IMG/VR virus record: IMGVR_UViG_3300027736_000001
Coordinates: 1 to 64,000 of that record
Reading direction: 5' to 3' (one strand)
DNA: 64,000 nucleotides
From: a virus
Shown: in pieces, positions 23,461 through 31,871 of the stretch
Numbering within the stretch: the stretch's first letter is position 1
Layout: each line of letters opens with the position of its first letter
Notes under the pieces: generated by a model
Seen by the model: only the letters and a program-made list of their open reading frames with translations
Told to the model about the DNA's origin: nothing
The model's database searches: none
Translations under genes and position numbers: made by a program

Positions 23461-23486
23461 AAAAAAGCCCCGCATGAGCGGGGCTT
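23461..23486 (-). terminator. Intrinsic terminator, first of tandem pair
   Basis: Stem AAGCCCCGC/GCGGGGCTT with a four-base loop, then TTTTTT on the minus strand, about 20 bp after the stop at 23506. Confidence 0.95.
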
Positions 23487-23505
23487 AGGGGTGCGAGGGG
23501 AGGGG

Positions 23506-24015
23506 TTAACCCAACTTGTCGATATCACCGCCGAGGGATTCGAAAACCTCCATCAATGTGCCTTTGTAATCGCTAGCGATACATGACACGCCTTCTTCTT
23601 CGGCCTTAAATATACGATTGATAATCGTTTTCAATTCGGCCTTGGTTTTGTCGTCAATGTCAGTTGACCCCTTGACACGGTTTCCCGCTGTAACATAACC
23701 CGATGCTTCTTTGACACGTTGCCAATAAACATCAATGGTAGGTTTGCCAAACCCCTCCGCTGTCATTGCGGCCACAAATGCTTCCCTCTCCGCCTTGATA
23801 CCCTTCTTCAATGCGCCTTTGAGGTCGAACCATTTGGTTGTCACTTGACCCTGGTTGTCGGTCAAGTCAAACGTGGCACACAAGGCCAGGGCGTAAACCT
23901 TGACCACTTGACCGGTTTTCTTGGCCGCGCCGACTAAGGCGGTGCGAGAATCGATCAAGCTGTTGACGCCCTGGGCGATGGGGGAAACGACACTAACGCT
24001 TTGGATGTTATCCAT
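23506..24015 (-). CDS. Hypothetical protein with its own promoter and terminators; possible regulator
   Basis: 169 residues from ATG 24015 (MDNIQSVSVVSPIAQGVN), which has AAAAGG at good spacing; an alternative ATG at 24036, inside palindrome site 15, lacks a Shine-Dalgarno. It is basic and helical, with a segment KAEREAFVAAMTAEGFGKPTIDVYWQRVKEA that could be a DNA-binding region. It is the only single-gene transcript in the early arm. First gene left of the divergence point, so a regulator of the palindrome network is plausible but unproven. Confidence 0.7.
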   Translation of the reverse strand: MDNIQSVSVVSPIAQGVNSLIDSRTALVGAAKKTGQVVKVYALALCATFDLTDNQGQVTTKWFDLKGALKKGIKAEREAFVAAMTAEGFGKPTIDVYWQRVKEASGYVTAGNRVKGSTDIDDKTKAELKTIINRIFKAEEEGVSCIASDYKGTLMEVFESLGGDIDKLG

Positions 24016-24029
24016 GATACTAACCTTTT

Positions 24030-24043
24030 CTAACATCTGTTAG
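24030..24043. repeat. Palindrome site 15 in leader of the 24.0 kb gene
   Basis: Exact CTAACA-TC-TGTTAG, 63 bp below the -10 box. It encloses an upstream in-frame ATG. Confidence 0.85.
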
Positions 24044-24105
24044 GTTTGCACATTGCGCTACCTATCTTGAGCATACATACAAGGTTATCTTGTTTGCATG
24101 ACTGG

Positions 24106-24134
24106 ATTATACCATTTTGTGGTGCAAAATGCAA
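24106..24134 (-). promoter_or_regulatory. Sigma70-type promoter for the 23.5-24.0 kb gene
   Basis: Minus strand: -35 TTGCAT (24129-24134), 17-bp spacer, -10 TATAAT (24106-24111). The -10 is perfect and the -35 is weaker than in the two operon promoters. Confidence 0.75.
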
Positions 24135-24174
24135 GTTTTTAGGGAAACAATAATTTCTCTTGGGGGGAATGGGC

Positions 24175-24187
24175 ATAACAATGTTAG
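24175..24187. repeat. Palindrome variant upstream of the 24.1 kb promoter
   Basis: 13-bp ATAACA-A-TGTTAG, about 40 bp upstream of the -35, between the divergent early and late arms. Confidence 0.55.
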
Positions 24188-24280
24188 TTGTCATTCTGAC
24201 AAGCGACCCACCCACCCAAAACTACGACAAAGGGAGGTGGGGACCCCTTACACTCTGTGTCACACACCCGATACCAACAT

Positions 24281-24346
24281 CCATACTTTCTATAACGGCG
24301 TAGTATATTTTGAATACTAGATACCCACCCCCATACTTTTTATAAC
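24281..24346 (+). promoter_or_regulatory. Candidate late promoter/packaging region: two 16-bp repeats 50 bp apart
   Basis: CCATACTTTCTATAAC (24281-24296) and CCATACTTTTTATAAC (24331-24346) differ at one base. Between them is an inverted repeat TAGTAT-N7-ATACTA (24301-24319). They precede the terminase genes in a gene-free stretch (24037-24466) that also has C-runs. Tandem late promoters or operator sites are the simplest reading; a pac-type site is possible. Confidence 0.5.
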
Positions 24347-24466
24347 AATACCCCCCTCCCCCCTATATATTTTTGAAAACACCCCCCGTCAAAGGGACCC
24401 ACAAAAAGCTTGCACCCACTATATTTTTTCTGTTACATTCGGCCATCTCCCGTTTACTCGGTGCCC

Positions 24467-25078
24467 ATGATAGAACTACAGCCCACTGCGGAACATCCGG
24501 TTCCATACGACTTGTCCGACGAGCAGCCCAAGACTCATGCGGACAGCATTGCCATTGCAATAAACACAGTAGACCTAATCAACGAGCTTGGGCCTACTAT
24601 AGATTTCGATGAAGGTGACCTGCACAGAGCAAGTGACCTGATTACGGGTGCTGAGAAACCCAAAGACAAAAAGACGTTCTCCAAGTCGGCAGAGGCTGCG
24701 GCTGCACATTACCTCGTCAAGAAGTTTGACTTCCAAGCATTCTCGGATGCGTTGCAAGCCAGGAACTTCATCACCAACAAATTGATCGCGCTGGCCGACA
24801 GTGGCGACCCAAAGATTGAAATCAAAGCGCTGGAGTTGCTGGGCAAGCACTCAGACATTGGGCTATTTACCGAGCGCAGCGAGATCACAATCAACCACAC
24901 CACGTCCACTGCACTGGAGAACTCTATTAAAGAGAGAGTGAAACGCCTGCTCAACAGCGACGTGGTAGACATAACCCCCCTGGACGATTTGGATGCGCAG
25001 TTAGGGCCGACCAAACCCGTCGAGGCGTTTGAAGAAGTAAAAGATACCCCGGAATCCGAGGTAGAGAACAATGAGTGA
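24467..25078 (+). CDS. Probable terminase small subunit
   Basis: 203 residues from ATG 24467 (MIELQPTAEH); readings further upstream are not preferred because they enter the regulatory region. Helical protein with an acidic start and a C-terminal part resembling terminase small subunits (LADSGDPKIEIKALELLGKHSDIGLFTER). It overlaps the large subunit by 8 bp. Called mainly from position and this helical motif. Confidence 0.7.
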   Translation: MIELQPTAEHPVPYDLSDEQPKTHADSIAIAINTVDLINELGPTIDFDEGDLHRASDLITGAEKPKDKKTFSKSAEAAAAHYLVKKFDFQAFSDALQARNFITNKLIALADSGDPKIEIKALELLGKHSDIGLFTERSEITINHTTSTALENSIKERVKRLLNSDVVDITPLDDLDAQLGPTKPVEAFEEVKDTPESEVENNE

Positions 25079-26594
25079 CATCTCCCTCAAGGACATTGAA
25101 GCCCTGATTGACAGCGGCAAGTTGTCTGAGTCGGACATGCGGGTGCTGGAGGCCCAGCTAACCAAGTTAGAGAAGCTCAAAGACCGGGAACTTTCGCAGG
25201 AAAGGTTCATCAAGTTCGTGGAGAGGGTCTGGCCGACCTTCATTTCGGGCGCTCACCACAAAAGAATGGCCAATGCGTTCGAGCGGGTGGCCGCTGGGAC
25301 ATGCAAACGGCTCATAATTAACATGCCACCCCGGCATACCAAGTCAGAATTTGCGTCCTACCTGCTCCCGGCTTGGTTTTTGGGCAAATTTCCGCACAAA
25401 AAAGTGATTCAGGCGTCCCACACAGCCGAGTTGGCCACGGGATTCGGTAGAAAAGTGCGAAATTTGGTGGATACGGAGCTTTACCACGAGATTTTTCCTG
25501 ATTTGACGCTCCAGCAGGACTCAAAAGCGGCTGGACGGTGGAATACCAGCAAGGGCGGTGACTATTTCGCCATTGGTGTGGGCGGTGCGGTGACGGGTAA
25601 GGGCGCTGATGTGCTCATTATTGACGACCCACACTCAGAACAAGAGGCGGCGATGGCCGCAAGCAACCCCGATGTGTATGACAAGGTGTATGAGTGGTAC
25701 ACGTCAGGTCCGCGTCAGCGTTTGCAGCCGGGTGGGGCGATCGTTATCGTGATGACGCGCTGGGCACAGCGAGATTTGACTGGCCAAGTGCTCAAAGCTG
25801 CCGCTGCGCGGGGCGGTGAGGAGTGGGAGGTCATTGAGTTCCCGGCCATCCTGCCTTCGGGAAACCCCTTATGGCCACAGTTCTGGAGTCTGGACGAGTT
25901 GTCTGCGCTCAAGGAAGAACTGCCTAATAGTAAGTGGCAGGCTCAGTATCAGCAGAACCCAGTAGGCAATGAGTCAGCTATTGTCAAGCGTGATTGGTGG
26001 CAGTGGTGGGAGGAGGAAGACCCGCCTCAGTGCGACTACATCCTTCAGACGTGGGACACGGCCTTTGAGAAAAACCAGCGGGCCGACTTCTCCGCTGGGA
26101 CGACATGGGGAGTGTTCAACCACAAAGGCGACGGCAACAGGCCCAACATCATCTTGCTCAATACGTACAAGAAGCGCGTTGAGTGGGTGGAGTTGAAACG
26201 GGACGTGCTCAAGGAGTACAACGACTTTGAGCCTGATGGATTGCTTATTGAAAAGAAAGCAACAGGAGCGCCGTTGATCTATGAACTCCGGGCGATGGGC
26301 ATACCTGTGCAGGAGTACACGCCAAGTAAGGGGCAGGATAAGATTGCGAGATTGAATTCGGTGAGCGATATCATTGCGTCAGGGAAAGTCTGGGTGCCCA
26401 AAACAAGGTGGGCAGAAGAGTTAGTAGACGAGATTGCTGCGTTTCCATCGGGCGAACACGATGACTTGGTGGACGCAACAACTCTGGCGCTCATGCGGTT
26501 CAGGCAGGGTGGGTTCCTCCGTCTTCCGATTGACGAGCCCGAAGAGATTCAATGGTTTAAGAGCCCGCGCAGAGAGCGGTTCTACACAGTTTGA
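25071..26594 (+). CDS. terL: Terminase large subunit
   Basis: 507 residues. ATPase Walker A-like NMPPRHTKSE (84-93) and Walker B LIIDDPHSEQEA. The nuclease half has DTAFEKNQRADFSAGTTWG and an acidic motif near the end (FPSGEHDDLVDA). Typical size. It cuts concatemers and powers DNA into the prohead. The unusual N-terminal 45 residues are highly charged. Confidence 0.95.
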   Translation: MSDISLKDIEALIDSGKLSESDMRVLEAQLTKLEKLKDRELSQERFIKFVERVWPTFISGAHHKRMANAFERVAAGTCKRLIINMPPRHTKSEFASYLLPAWFLGKFPHKKVIQASHTAELATGFGRKVRNLVDTELYHEIFPDLTLQQDSKAAGRWNTSKGGDYFAIGVGGAVTGKGADVLIIDDPHSEQEAAMAASNPDVYDKVYEWYTSGPRQRLQPGGAIVIVMTRWAQRDLTGQVLKAAAARGGEEWEVIEFPAILPSGNPLWPQFWSLDELSALKEELPNSKWQAQYQQNPVGNESAIVKRDWWQWWEEEDPPQCDYILQTWDTAFEKNQRADFSAGTTWGVFNHKGDGNRPNIILLNTYKKRVEWVELKRDVLKEYNDFEPDGLLIEKKATGAPLIYELRAMGIPVQEYTPSKGQDKIARLNSVSDIIASGKVWVPKTRWAEELVDEIAAFPSGEHDDLVDATTLALMRFRQGGFLRLPIDEPEEIQWFKSPRRERFYTV

Positions 26595-26610
26595 TTTTTA
26601 AGGACACAAA

Positions 26611-29103
26611 ATGGCCACAAGTTCAATGGACAAAGGTTTGTATGCAGCCCCTATGGGGATGATGGACGAGGTTGGACCCTCCATCGAAATTGAGATTGAA
26701 GACCCCGAAGAAGTCACCATTGGTATGGGCGACGTTGAAGTCCAACTTAGGCCAGAAAAAGACACCGATGAGGAGTTTGATGCCAACTTGGCCGAGTTCA
26801 TGGACGACAGCGAGTTGCAGTCCTTGGGCGAAGAGTTGGTTGAAGAGTTTGGTAAAGACATCAATGACCGCAAGGACTGGATGCAGACCTATGTGGACGG
26901 GCTCAAACTACTGGGTTTGAAGTACGAAGACCGCACGGAGCCGTGGCAAGGTGCTTGTGGTGTGTTTCACCCCATGCTGACCGAGAGCGTAGTTAGGTTT
27001 CAGAGCGAGGGTATCACCGAGACGTTCCCAGCCGCTGGGCCTGTGAAGACTGTCATTCTTGGCAAGGACACTCCAGAGGTAGAAGAAGCGGCGGCGCGAG
27101 TTCGTGAGGACATGAACTATCAGTTGACCGACGTGATGTATGAGTATCGCCCCGAGCACGAGAAGATGCTGTGGAACCTGCCCATTGCAGGCAGTGCGTT
27201 CAAAAAGGTGTACTACGACCCAAGCAAGGGCCGTCAGATGGCGGTGTTCATCCCCGCTGAAGACATCGTGGTGCCCTATGGCGCGAGTAATTTAGAAACA
27301 GCCGAGCGGGTCACGCACGTCATGCGCAAGACCAAGAATGAAGTGGCCAAGCTCATGGAGGCTGGGTTCTACATGGACGTAGACCTGGGCGAGCCCACGT
27401 ATGATTTGGACGACATTGAGAAGCAGAAGGCCGAGGAGATGGGCATGTCTGCGATCCAGGATGACCGGTATAGGTTCCTTGAGATGCACGTCGATCTGGA
27501 CTTGGCTGGGTATGAAGACGCTGATAAGAAAGGCCGACTGACTGGTATCGCACTGCCATACGTTGTGACTGTTGAGAAGGGCACACGCAAGATTGTGGCC
27601 ATACGGAGAAATTGGTATGAAGACGACAAGCTCCACATCAAACGTCAACACTTTGTCCACTATCAGTACATCCCAGGGTTTGGGTTCTACGGGTACGGGC
27701 TCATCCACCTTATCGGTGGGTACGCCAAATCAGCCACCATGCTCATTCGTCAACTTGTCGATGCAGGAACGCTGTCGAACCTCCCAGGAGGTCTCAAATC
27801 TCGTGGACTTCGGATTAAGGGGGACGACACACCGATTCAGCCCGGCGAGTTCAGGGACGTAGATGTTCCCAGTGGCTCCATCAGGGACAACATCCTGCCC
27901 CTGCCGTACAAAGAGCCAAGCCAAGTGCTGTATCAGTTGTTTGACCGCATCGTCCAAGAGGGGCGTTCGTTTGCCTCCAGCGGAGACATGAAGGTCAGCG
28001 ACATGAGCAGCCAAGCCCCCGTGGGCACCACACTGGCTATCCTTGAGCGCACCCTGAAAGTAATGGGGGCCGTGCAAGCGCGGATGCACTTCACGATGAA
28101 ACAAGAGTTCAAGCTTTTGAAGGTCATCATTGCCGACTACACCCCCGAAGAATACGACTACGAGCCCGTGGACGGTAGCCGCAAGGCCAAAAAAGCTGAC
28201 TACGACTTGGTGGACGTGATCCCCGTGAGTGATCCCAATGCCAGCACGATGGCCCAAAAGGTTGTGCAGTATCAGGCAGTCCTCCAGCTTGCCCAATCAG
28301 CCCCGCAGTTGTACAACTTGCCCTTGTTGCACCGTCAGATGATTGAGGTGCTGGGGGTTAAGAACGCTGCCAAGCTGGTGCCCGTGGAGGACGACTTGAC
28401 CCCTGTAGACCCTGTGCTGGAGAACCAGAATCTGTTGACGGGCAAACCTGTCAAAGCGTTTATTGAGCAGAACCATGAGGCCCACATCCAGGCGCACATG
28501 GCTGCAATCCAGAATCCAAAGATTCAGCAAATGATGCAGATGAATCCGCAGGCGCAGGCAATCATGGCAGCGGCAATGGCGCACATCAACGAACACATAG
28601 CGTTCGAGTATCGCAAACAAGTCGAGATGGCGATTGGTGTACCACTTCCCACCGAGGAACAGAACAAGCACATTCCACCCGAGATTGCGGACAAGATTGC
28701 GATGATGGTGGCCCAGGCGTCGCAGAAACTTACACAACAAGCACAACAGGAAGCTCAGCAACAGCAGGCTCAACAGCAAATGCAAGACCCCATCGTTCAG
28801 ATGCAGATGCAGGAACTTCAGATCAAGATGGAGGAGTTGAAGCTCAAGCAGCAAAAACAACAAATCGACGCTGCGGCCAAAGCCGACCAGATGCGAATCG
28901 AAGAGTCACGTATTGCGTCTCAAAAAGAGATTGCGGCAATGCAAGTCGCGGCTACAGCAGCCGCTGCAAAAGACAAGCTCAATCGCCAAGGTGAGATTGA
29001 AGGAGTTCGTATGGGCATGGACGCGGCCAAACACCGCGCTCAAATGGCCGTACAGCAAGCGCAACGGGCAGCGCAGAAATCGCCTAGTAAACCCAAGGAG
29101 TGA
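26611..29103 (+). CDS. Portal protein
   Basis: 830 residues, in the size range of P22-type portals. Features include YEDRTEPWQGACGVFHPMLTE-like conserved blocks, IPAEDIVVPYGASNLETAERV and a glutamine-rich helical C-terminus (about 690-780) that would form a barrel/crown. It lies directly after terL. It forms the ring through which DNA enters and exits the head. Confidence 0.9.
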   Translation: MATSSMDKGLYAAPMGMMDEVGPSIEIEIEDPEEVTIGMGDVEVQLRPEKDTDEEFDANLAEFMDDSELQSLGEELVEEFGKDINDRKDWMQTYVDGLKLLGLKYEDRTEPWQGACGVFHPMLTESVVRFQSEGITETFPAAGPVKTVILGKDTPEVEEAAARVREDMNYQLTDVMYEYRPEHEKMLWNLPIAGSAFKKVYYDPSKGRQMAVFIPAEDIVVPYGASNLETAERVTHVMRKTKNEVAKLMEAGFYMDVDLGEPTYDLDDIEKQKAEEMGMSAIQDDRYRFLEMHVDLDLAGYEDADKKGRLTGIALPYVVTVEKGTRKIVAIRRNWYEDDKLHIKRQHFVHYQYIPGFGFYGYGLIHLIGGYAKSATMLIRQLVDAGTLSNLPGGLKSRGLRIKGDDTPIQPGEFRDVDVPSGSIRDNILPLPYKEPSQVLYQLFDRIVQEGRSFASSGDMKVSDMSSQAPVGTTLAILERTLKVMGAVQARMHFTMKQEFKLLKVIIADYTPEEYDYEPVDGSRKAKKADYDLVDVIPVSDPNASTMAQKVVQYQAVLQLAQSAPQLYNLPLLHRQMIEVLGVKNAAKLVPVEDDLTPVDPVLENQNLLTGKPVKAFIEQNHEAHIQAHMAAIQNPKIQQMMQMNPQAQAIMAAAMAHINEHIAFEYRKQVEMAIGVPLPTEEQNKHIPPEIADKIAMMVAQASQKLTQQAQQEAQQQQAQQQMQDPIVQMQMQELQIKMEELKLKQQKQQIDAAAKADQMRIEESRIASQKEIAAMQVAATAAAAKDKLNRQGEIEGVRMGMDAAKHRAQMAVQQAQRAAQKSPSKPKE

Positions 29104-29105
29104 GA

Positions 29106-29303
29106 TTGAACGACTACAAGTTGTTGGCTGTAGCCGCCAAAGAGATCGAGAAGATGCGACAGGAGCAAATTGCTTTCGTCGCTGCAAGTCGAGCCGATAC
29201 CTTTGACGAGTACAAAAAAGTCTGCGGAGTCATCCGGGGTCTGAACCTCGCAGAAAACGTAATTAACGACCTTGTGCAAAAAATGGAGAAGTCTGATGAC
29301 TGA
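29106..29303 (+). CDS. Small conserved-looking phage protein
   Basis: About 65 residues. Start is probably TTG at 29106: AAGGAG (29095-29100) lies five bases before it, while a GTG at 29100 overlaps that Shine-Dalgarno. Helical and acidic (NDYKLLAVAAKEIEKMRQEQ). It sits between the portal and GroES-like genes. Role unknown; such genes are common in this position. Confidence 0.65.
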   Translation: MNDYKLLAVAAKEIEKMRQEQIAFVAASRADTFDEYKKVCGVIRGLNLAENVINDLVQKMEKSDD

Positions 29304-29706
29304 GTTTGACGTAGCGGCAGTAGACCTGTCTGGAATTTTGAACACCACTGCGGAGCAAAAAGCCAAGCAGTTGCCTGACCCCAAAAGGTTCATGATGTTG
29401 TGTGTTGTTCCCGAAGCAATGGAAGAGTATCACGACAGTGAAGTGGGGTTGATTAAAGACTCCAAGACAATGCACTATGAGGAAGTACTCACTCCGATCT
29501 TATTTGTTGTAAAGCTTGGCCCCGACTGCTACCAAGACCCTACCCGGTTCCCCAGTGGACCGTCGTGCAAGGAAGGTGATTTTGTCATCGTCCGACCCAA
29601 TTCAGGCACCCGCCTGAAGATTCATGGCCGTGAATTCCGCATCATCAACGATGACTCGGTTGAAGCAGTTGTGGAAGACCCCCGTGGCATTACACGAGCA
29701 TCATAA
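29296..29706 (+). CDS. GroES-like co-chaperonin
   Basis: 136 residues from ATG 29296. Residues about 33-126 match the GroES layout: an opening strand RFMMLCVVPEA, a mobile-loop-like region with DSEVGLIKDSKT, ILFVVKLGPDCY, then EGDFVIVRPNSGTRLKIHGREFRIINDDSVEAVV. A 30-residue N-terminal extension is unusual. Placed between portal and scaffold, as for phage GroES homologues that help the host GroEL fold the capsid (T4 gp31 analogy). Confidence 0.75.
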   Translation: MTEFDVAAVDLSGILNTTAEQKAKQLPDPKRFMMLCVVPEAMEEYHDSEVGLIKDSKTMHYEEVLTPILFVVKLGPDCYQDPTRFPSGPSCKEGDFVIVRPNSGTRLKIHGREFRIINDDSVEAVVEDPRGITRAS

Positions 29707-29715
29707 GGAGTAATC

Positions 29716-30705
29716 ATGGCAACATTGCCTGCGTTTAAAGGTGAAGAATACAAGTTTCCTGACGAACAGGAGGCCGTTGTTGAAGACAAGTTTGAGGTAG
29801 AAATCGAGGACGATACCCCTCCAGAGGACCGTGGGCGCAAGCCTATGAAGGAGCCCGTGGAAGACCCGACCGAAGACGAACTAGCTTCTTACGACGAAAA
29901 GGTTCAGGCCCGCATCAAGAAGTTCACTCGTGGCTACCACGACGAACGCCGCGCCAAAGAGGAAGCTCAGCGCGAACGAGAAGCTGCCGAAACCTTTGCC
30001 CGACAAGTGTTTGAGGAGAACAAACGTCTCCAACAGCAGCTTTCTACGGGTAGCAAGGCGTTTATTGAACAGACGCAATCCACTGCTGAAATTGAGCTTG
30101 GTGCCGCCAAAAAACGGTACAAAGAGGCTTATGAATCAGGGGATGTGGACGCATTTACCGAAGCGCAAGCGGATATCGCCAAAGCTACCTTGAAAATAGA
30201 CAAAGCTTCCGGAATGCAGCCTATCGAAGTAAACGATAAGCAATTTGTCCCTGCACAACCCGCCGCTCCTAAGCTGGACCGCCGCACTCAGAAGTGGATA
30301 GATTCCAACAAAGACTGGTGGGGGGTAGACGATGAGATGACTATGACTGCTATGGGGCTTGACAAGAAGTTACAGAAGCAGTATGGTGCCGACTATATAG
30401 GTACTGAAGAGTACTTTGAAACCATCGATAAAACGATGCGCAAGAGATTTCCTGAGCAGTTTGAAGACGCTCAGAGCGACGAGGATGACGAACCGCCTCC
30501 AAAGAAAAGAACGTCAGAACCGGCCTATGAGGATGATCCTCCACGCCGTGCAACAAAACCCGCTGCGGTTGTGGCTCCGGCCTCCCGTAGCACCCCGCCT
30601 AACCGTATTAAGTTAAAGGGGTCCGAAGCTGCGATTGCTCGCAGGCTTGGGGTCCCGATTGAAGAATACGCTAAACAGGTTGCCAAACTAAGAAGAGGTG
30701 AATAA
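29716..30705 (+). CDS. Probable scaffold protein
   Basis: 329 residues, acidic N-terminus (EEYKFPDEQEAVVEDK), long helical stretch with RAKEEAQREREAAETFARQV, low-complexity linker and basic C-terminal segment. This layout and position before the capsid gene fit a head scaffold. No sequence family is claimed. Confidence 0.7.
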   Translation: MATLPAFKGEEYKFPDEQEAVVEDKFEVEIEDDTPPEDRGRKPMKEPVEDPTEDELASYDEKVQARIKKFTRGYHDERRAKEEAQREREAAETFARQVFEENKRLQQQLSTGSKAFIEQTQSTAEIELGAAKKRYKEAYESGDVDAFTEAQADIAKATLKIDKASGMQPIEVNDKQFVPAQPAAPKLDRRTQKWIDSNKDWWGVDDEMTMTAMGLDKKLQKQYGADYIGTEEYFETIDKTMRKRFPEQFEDAQSDEDDEPPPKKRTSEPAYEDDPPRRATKPAAVVAPASRSTPPNRIKLKGSEAAIARRLGVPIEEYAKQVAKLRRGE

Positions 30706-31184
30706 TGGATCAAATGCAAGTCAAAGCTGCTGAAAAAGCACAAAATCGTATGAGTCGTGAGTTGGACTCTCGTGCCGTGATGCAACGCCCAACAGCGTGG
30801 CGTCCGCCTGAGACGCTTCCTATGCCGGATGACCGTCCGGGGTGGAAGCACCGCTACGTTCGCATCAGTACGATGGGCGTCGCTGATCCAAGCAACATTT
30901 CTTCAAAGTTACGCGAAGGTTACGAGCCGTGTAAAGCGGACGAGTATCCCGAGCTAATGATGCACGCTACCACCGAAGGCCGCTTTAAAGGCTGCGTTGA
31001 GGTGGGTGGACTGTTGCTTTGCCGCATTCCTGAAGAGTTTTTGGCCCAGCGTATGAAATACTACGACAACCAAAATCGCGCACAGATGGAATCGGTGGAC
31101 AACAATTTTCTTCGTGATAGTGATCCTCGTATGCCTCTGTTCTCAGAGAAAAAGACGAAGGTTACTTTCGGTTCTGGTTCATAA
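30705..31184 (+). CDS. Head-associated hypothetical protein
   Basis: 159 residues, basic start (MDQMQVKAAEKAQNRMSREL), then a mixed region with cysteines (EPCKADE, KGCVEVGGLLLCR). It touches the scaffold gene by one base and lies before the capsid-type genes. Probably structural or assembly-related. No family recognised. Confidence 0.65.
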   Translation: MDQMQVKAAEKAQNRMSRELDSRAVMQRPTAWRPPETLPMPDDRPGWKHRYVRISTMGVADPSNISSKLREGYEPCKADEYPELMMHATTEGRFKGCVEVGGLLLCRIPEEFLAQRMKYYDNQNRAQMESVDNNFLRDSDPRMPLFSEKKTKVTFGSGS

Positions 31185-31198
31185 ACTTGGAGTCTTAA

Positions 31199-31855
31199 AT
31201 GGCATATCCTACGATCGACAAGCCTTACGGCTTGAAGCCGATCAATCTGTATGGCGGTACCCCCTTCGCGGGCGCTACTCGCCAGTATCGGATTGCTTCT
31301 GGCTACAACACTGCAATTTTTTACGGCGACGTTGTTGAGATGATTAACGATGGCACGATTATCAAATCTGCTATCACGACCGCTCGCGCAACCGTAACGA
31401 CCTCGCAGGTCATTGGCATTTTTATGGGTTGTTCATACGTGAACGCTCAAGGCCAAGTGATTTTCGCGCAGTACTTCCCTGCAAACACCACGGCTCCCAC
31501 GGGTACGTTCATTACCGCTAACATCGTTAATGACCCCAACACCCTGTTCAAAGCTGTGATTGCCGCAGGCGCAACTGCCGATGACGCAACCTCCGGTTTG
31601 CTGCCTTCCAGCACTACGCAATTTACCGTTGTCGGTACTAACGTAGCCTTGGTGCAGAACACTGGTTTGACGACTACTGGCGATAGCCGCGTAGCCGTTG
31701 CATCGTCTGCAACCACTGGAACACTGCCCCTAAACGTTGTTGACGTTGTTCAAGACACGTCTTATGTCAACGGTTCTGGCAACGTTGTGTTCCCCGAGAT
31801 CATCGTTCGTTGGAACTTTGAAATTCATACCACCACTATCGCTTCTGGCGTTTAA
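31199..31855 (+). CDS. Probable head decoration or accessory protein
   Basis: 218 residues, Thr/Ala/Val-rich beta protein (AYPTIDKPYGLKPINLYGG start; TSQVIGIFMGCSYVNAQGQVI). It is immediately before the major capsid gene, and its composition suits a head decoration/stabilising protein. No family recognised. Confidence 0.6.
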   Translation: MAYPTIDKPYGLKPINLYGGTPFAGATRQYRIASGYNTAIFYGDVVEMINDGTIIKSAITTARATVTTSQVIGIFMGCSYVNAQGQVIFAQYFPANTTAPTGTFITANIVNDPNTLFKAVIAAGATADDATSGLLPSSTTQFTVVGTNVALVQNTGLTTTGDSRVAVASSATTGTLPLNVVDVVQDTSYVNGSGNVVFPEIIVRWNFEIHTTTIASGV

Positions 31856-31871
31856 TCAAGGAGCTTAAATC

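Noticed and set aside
11424-24187. Palindromes explained as terminators only
   Set aside because: Only site 14 is followed by a T-run; most are on start codons or in genes.
11424-24187. Palindromes as host LexA/SOS boxes
   Set aside because: The core does not match a CTG-N10-CAG box, and copies lie far from promoters or inside genes.
28297-28863. 188-residue leucine/histidine-rich ORF on the minus strand
   Set aside because: It is the shadow of the Gln-rich portal C-terminus and lies opposite a clear gene with a good start.
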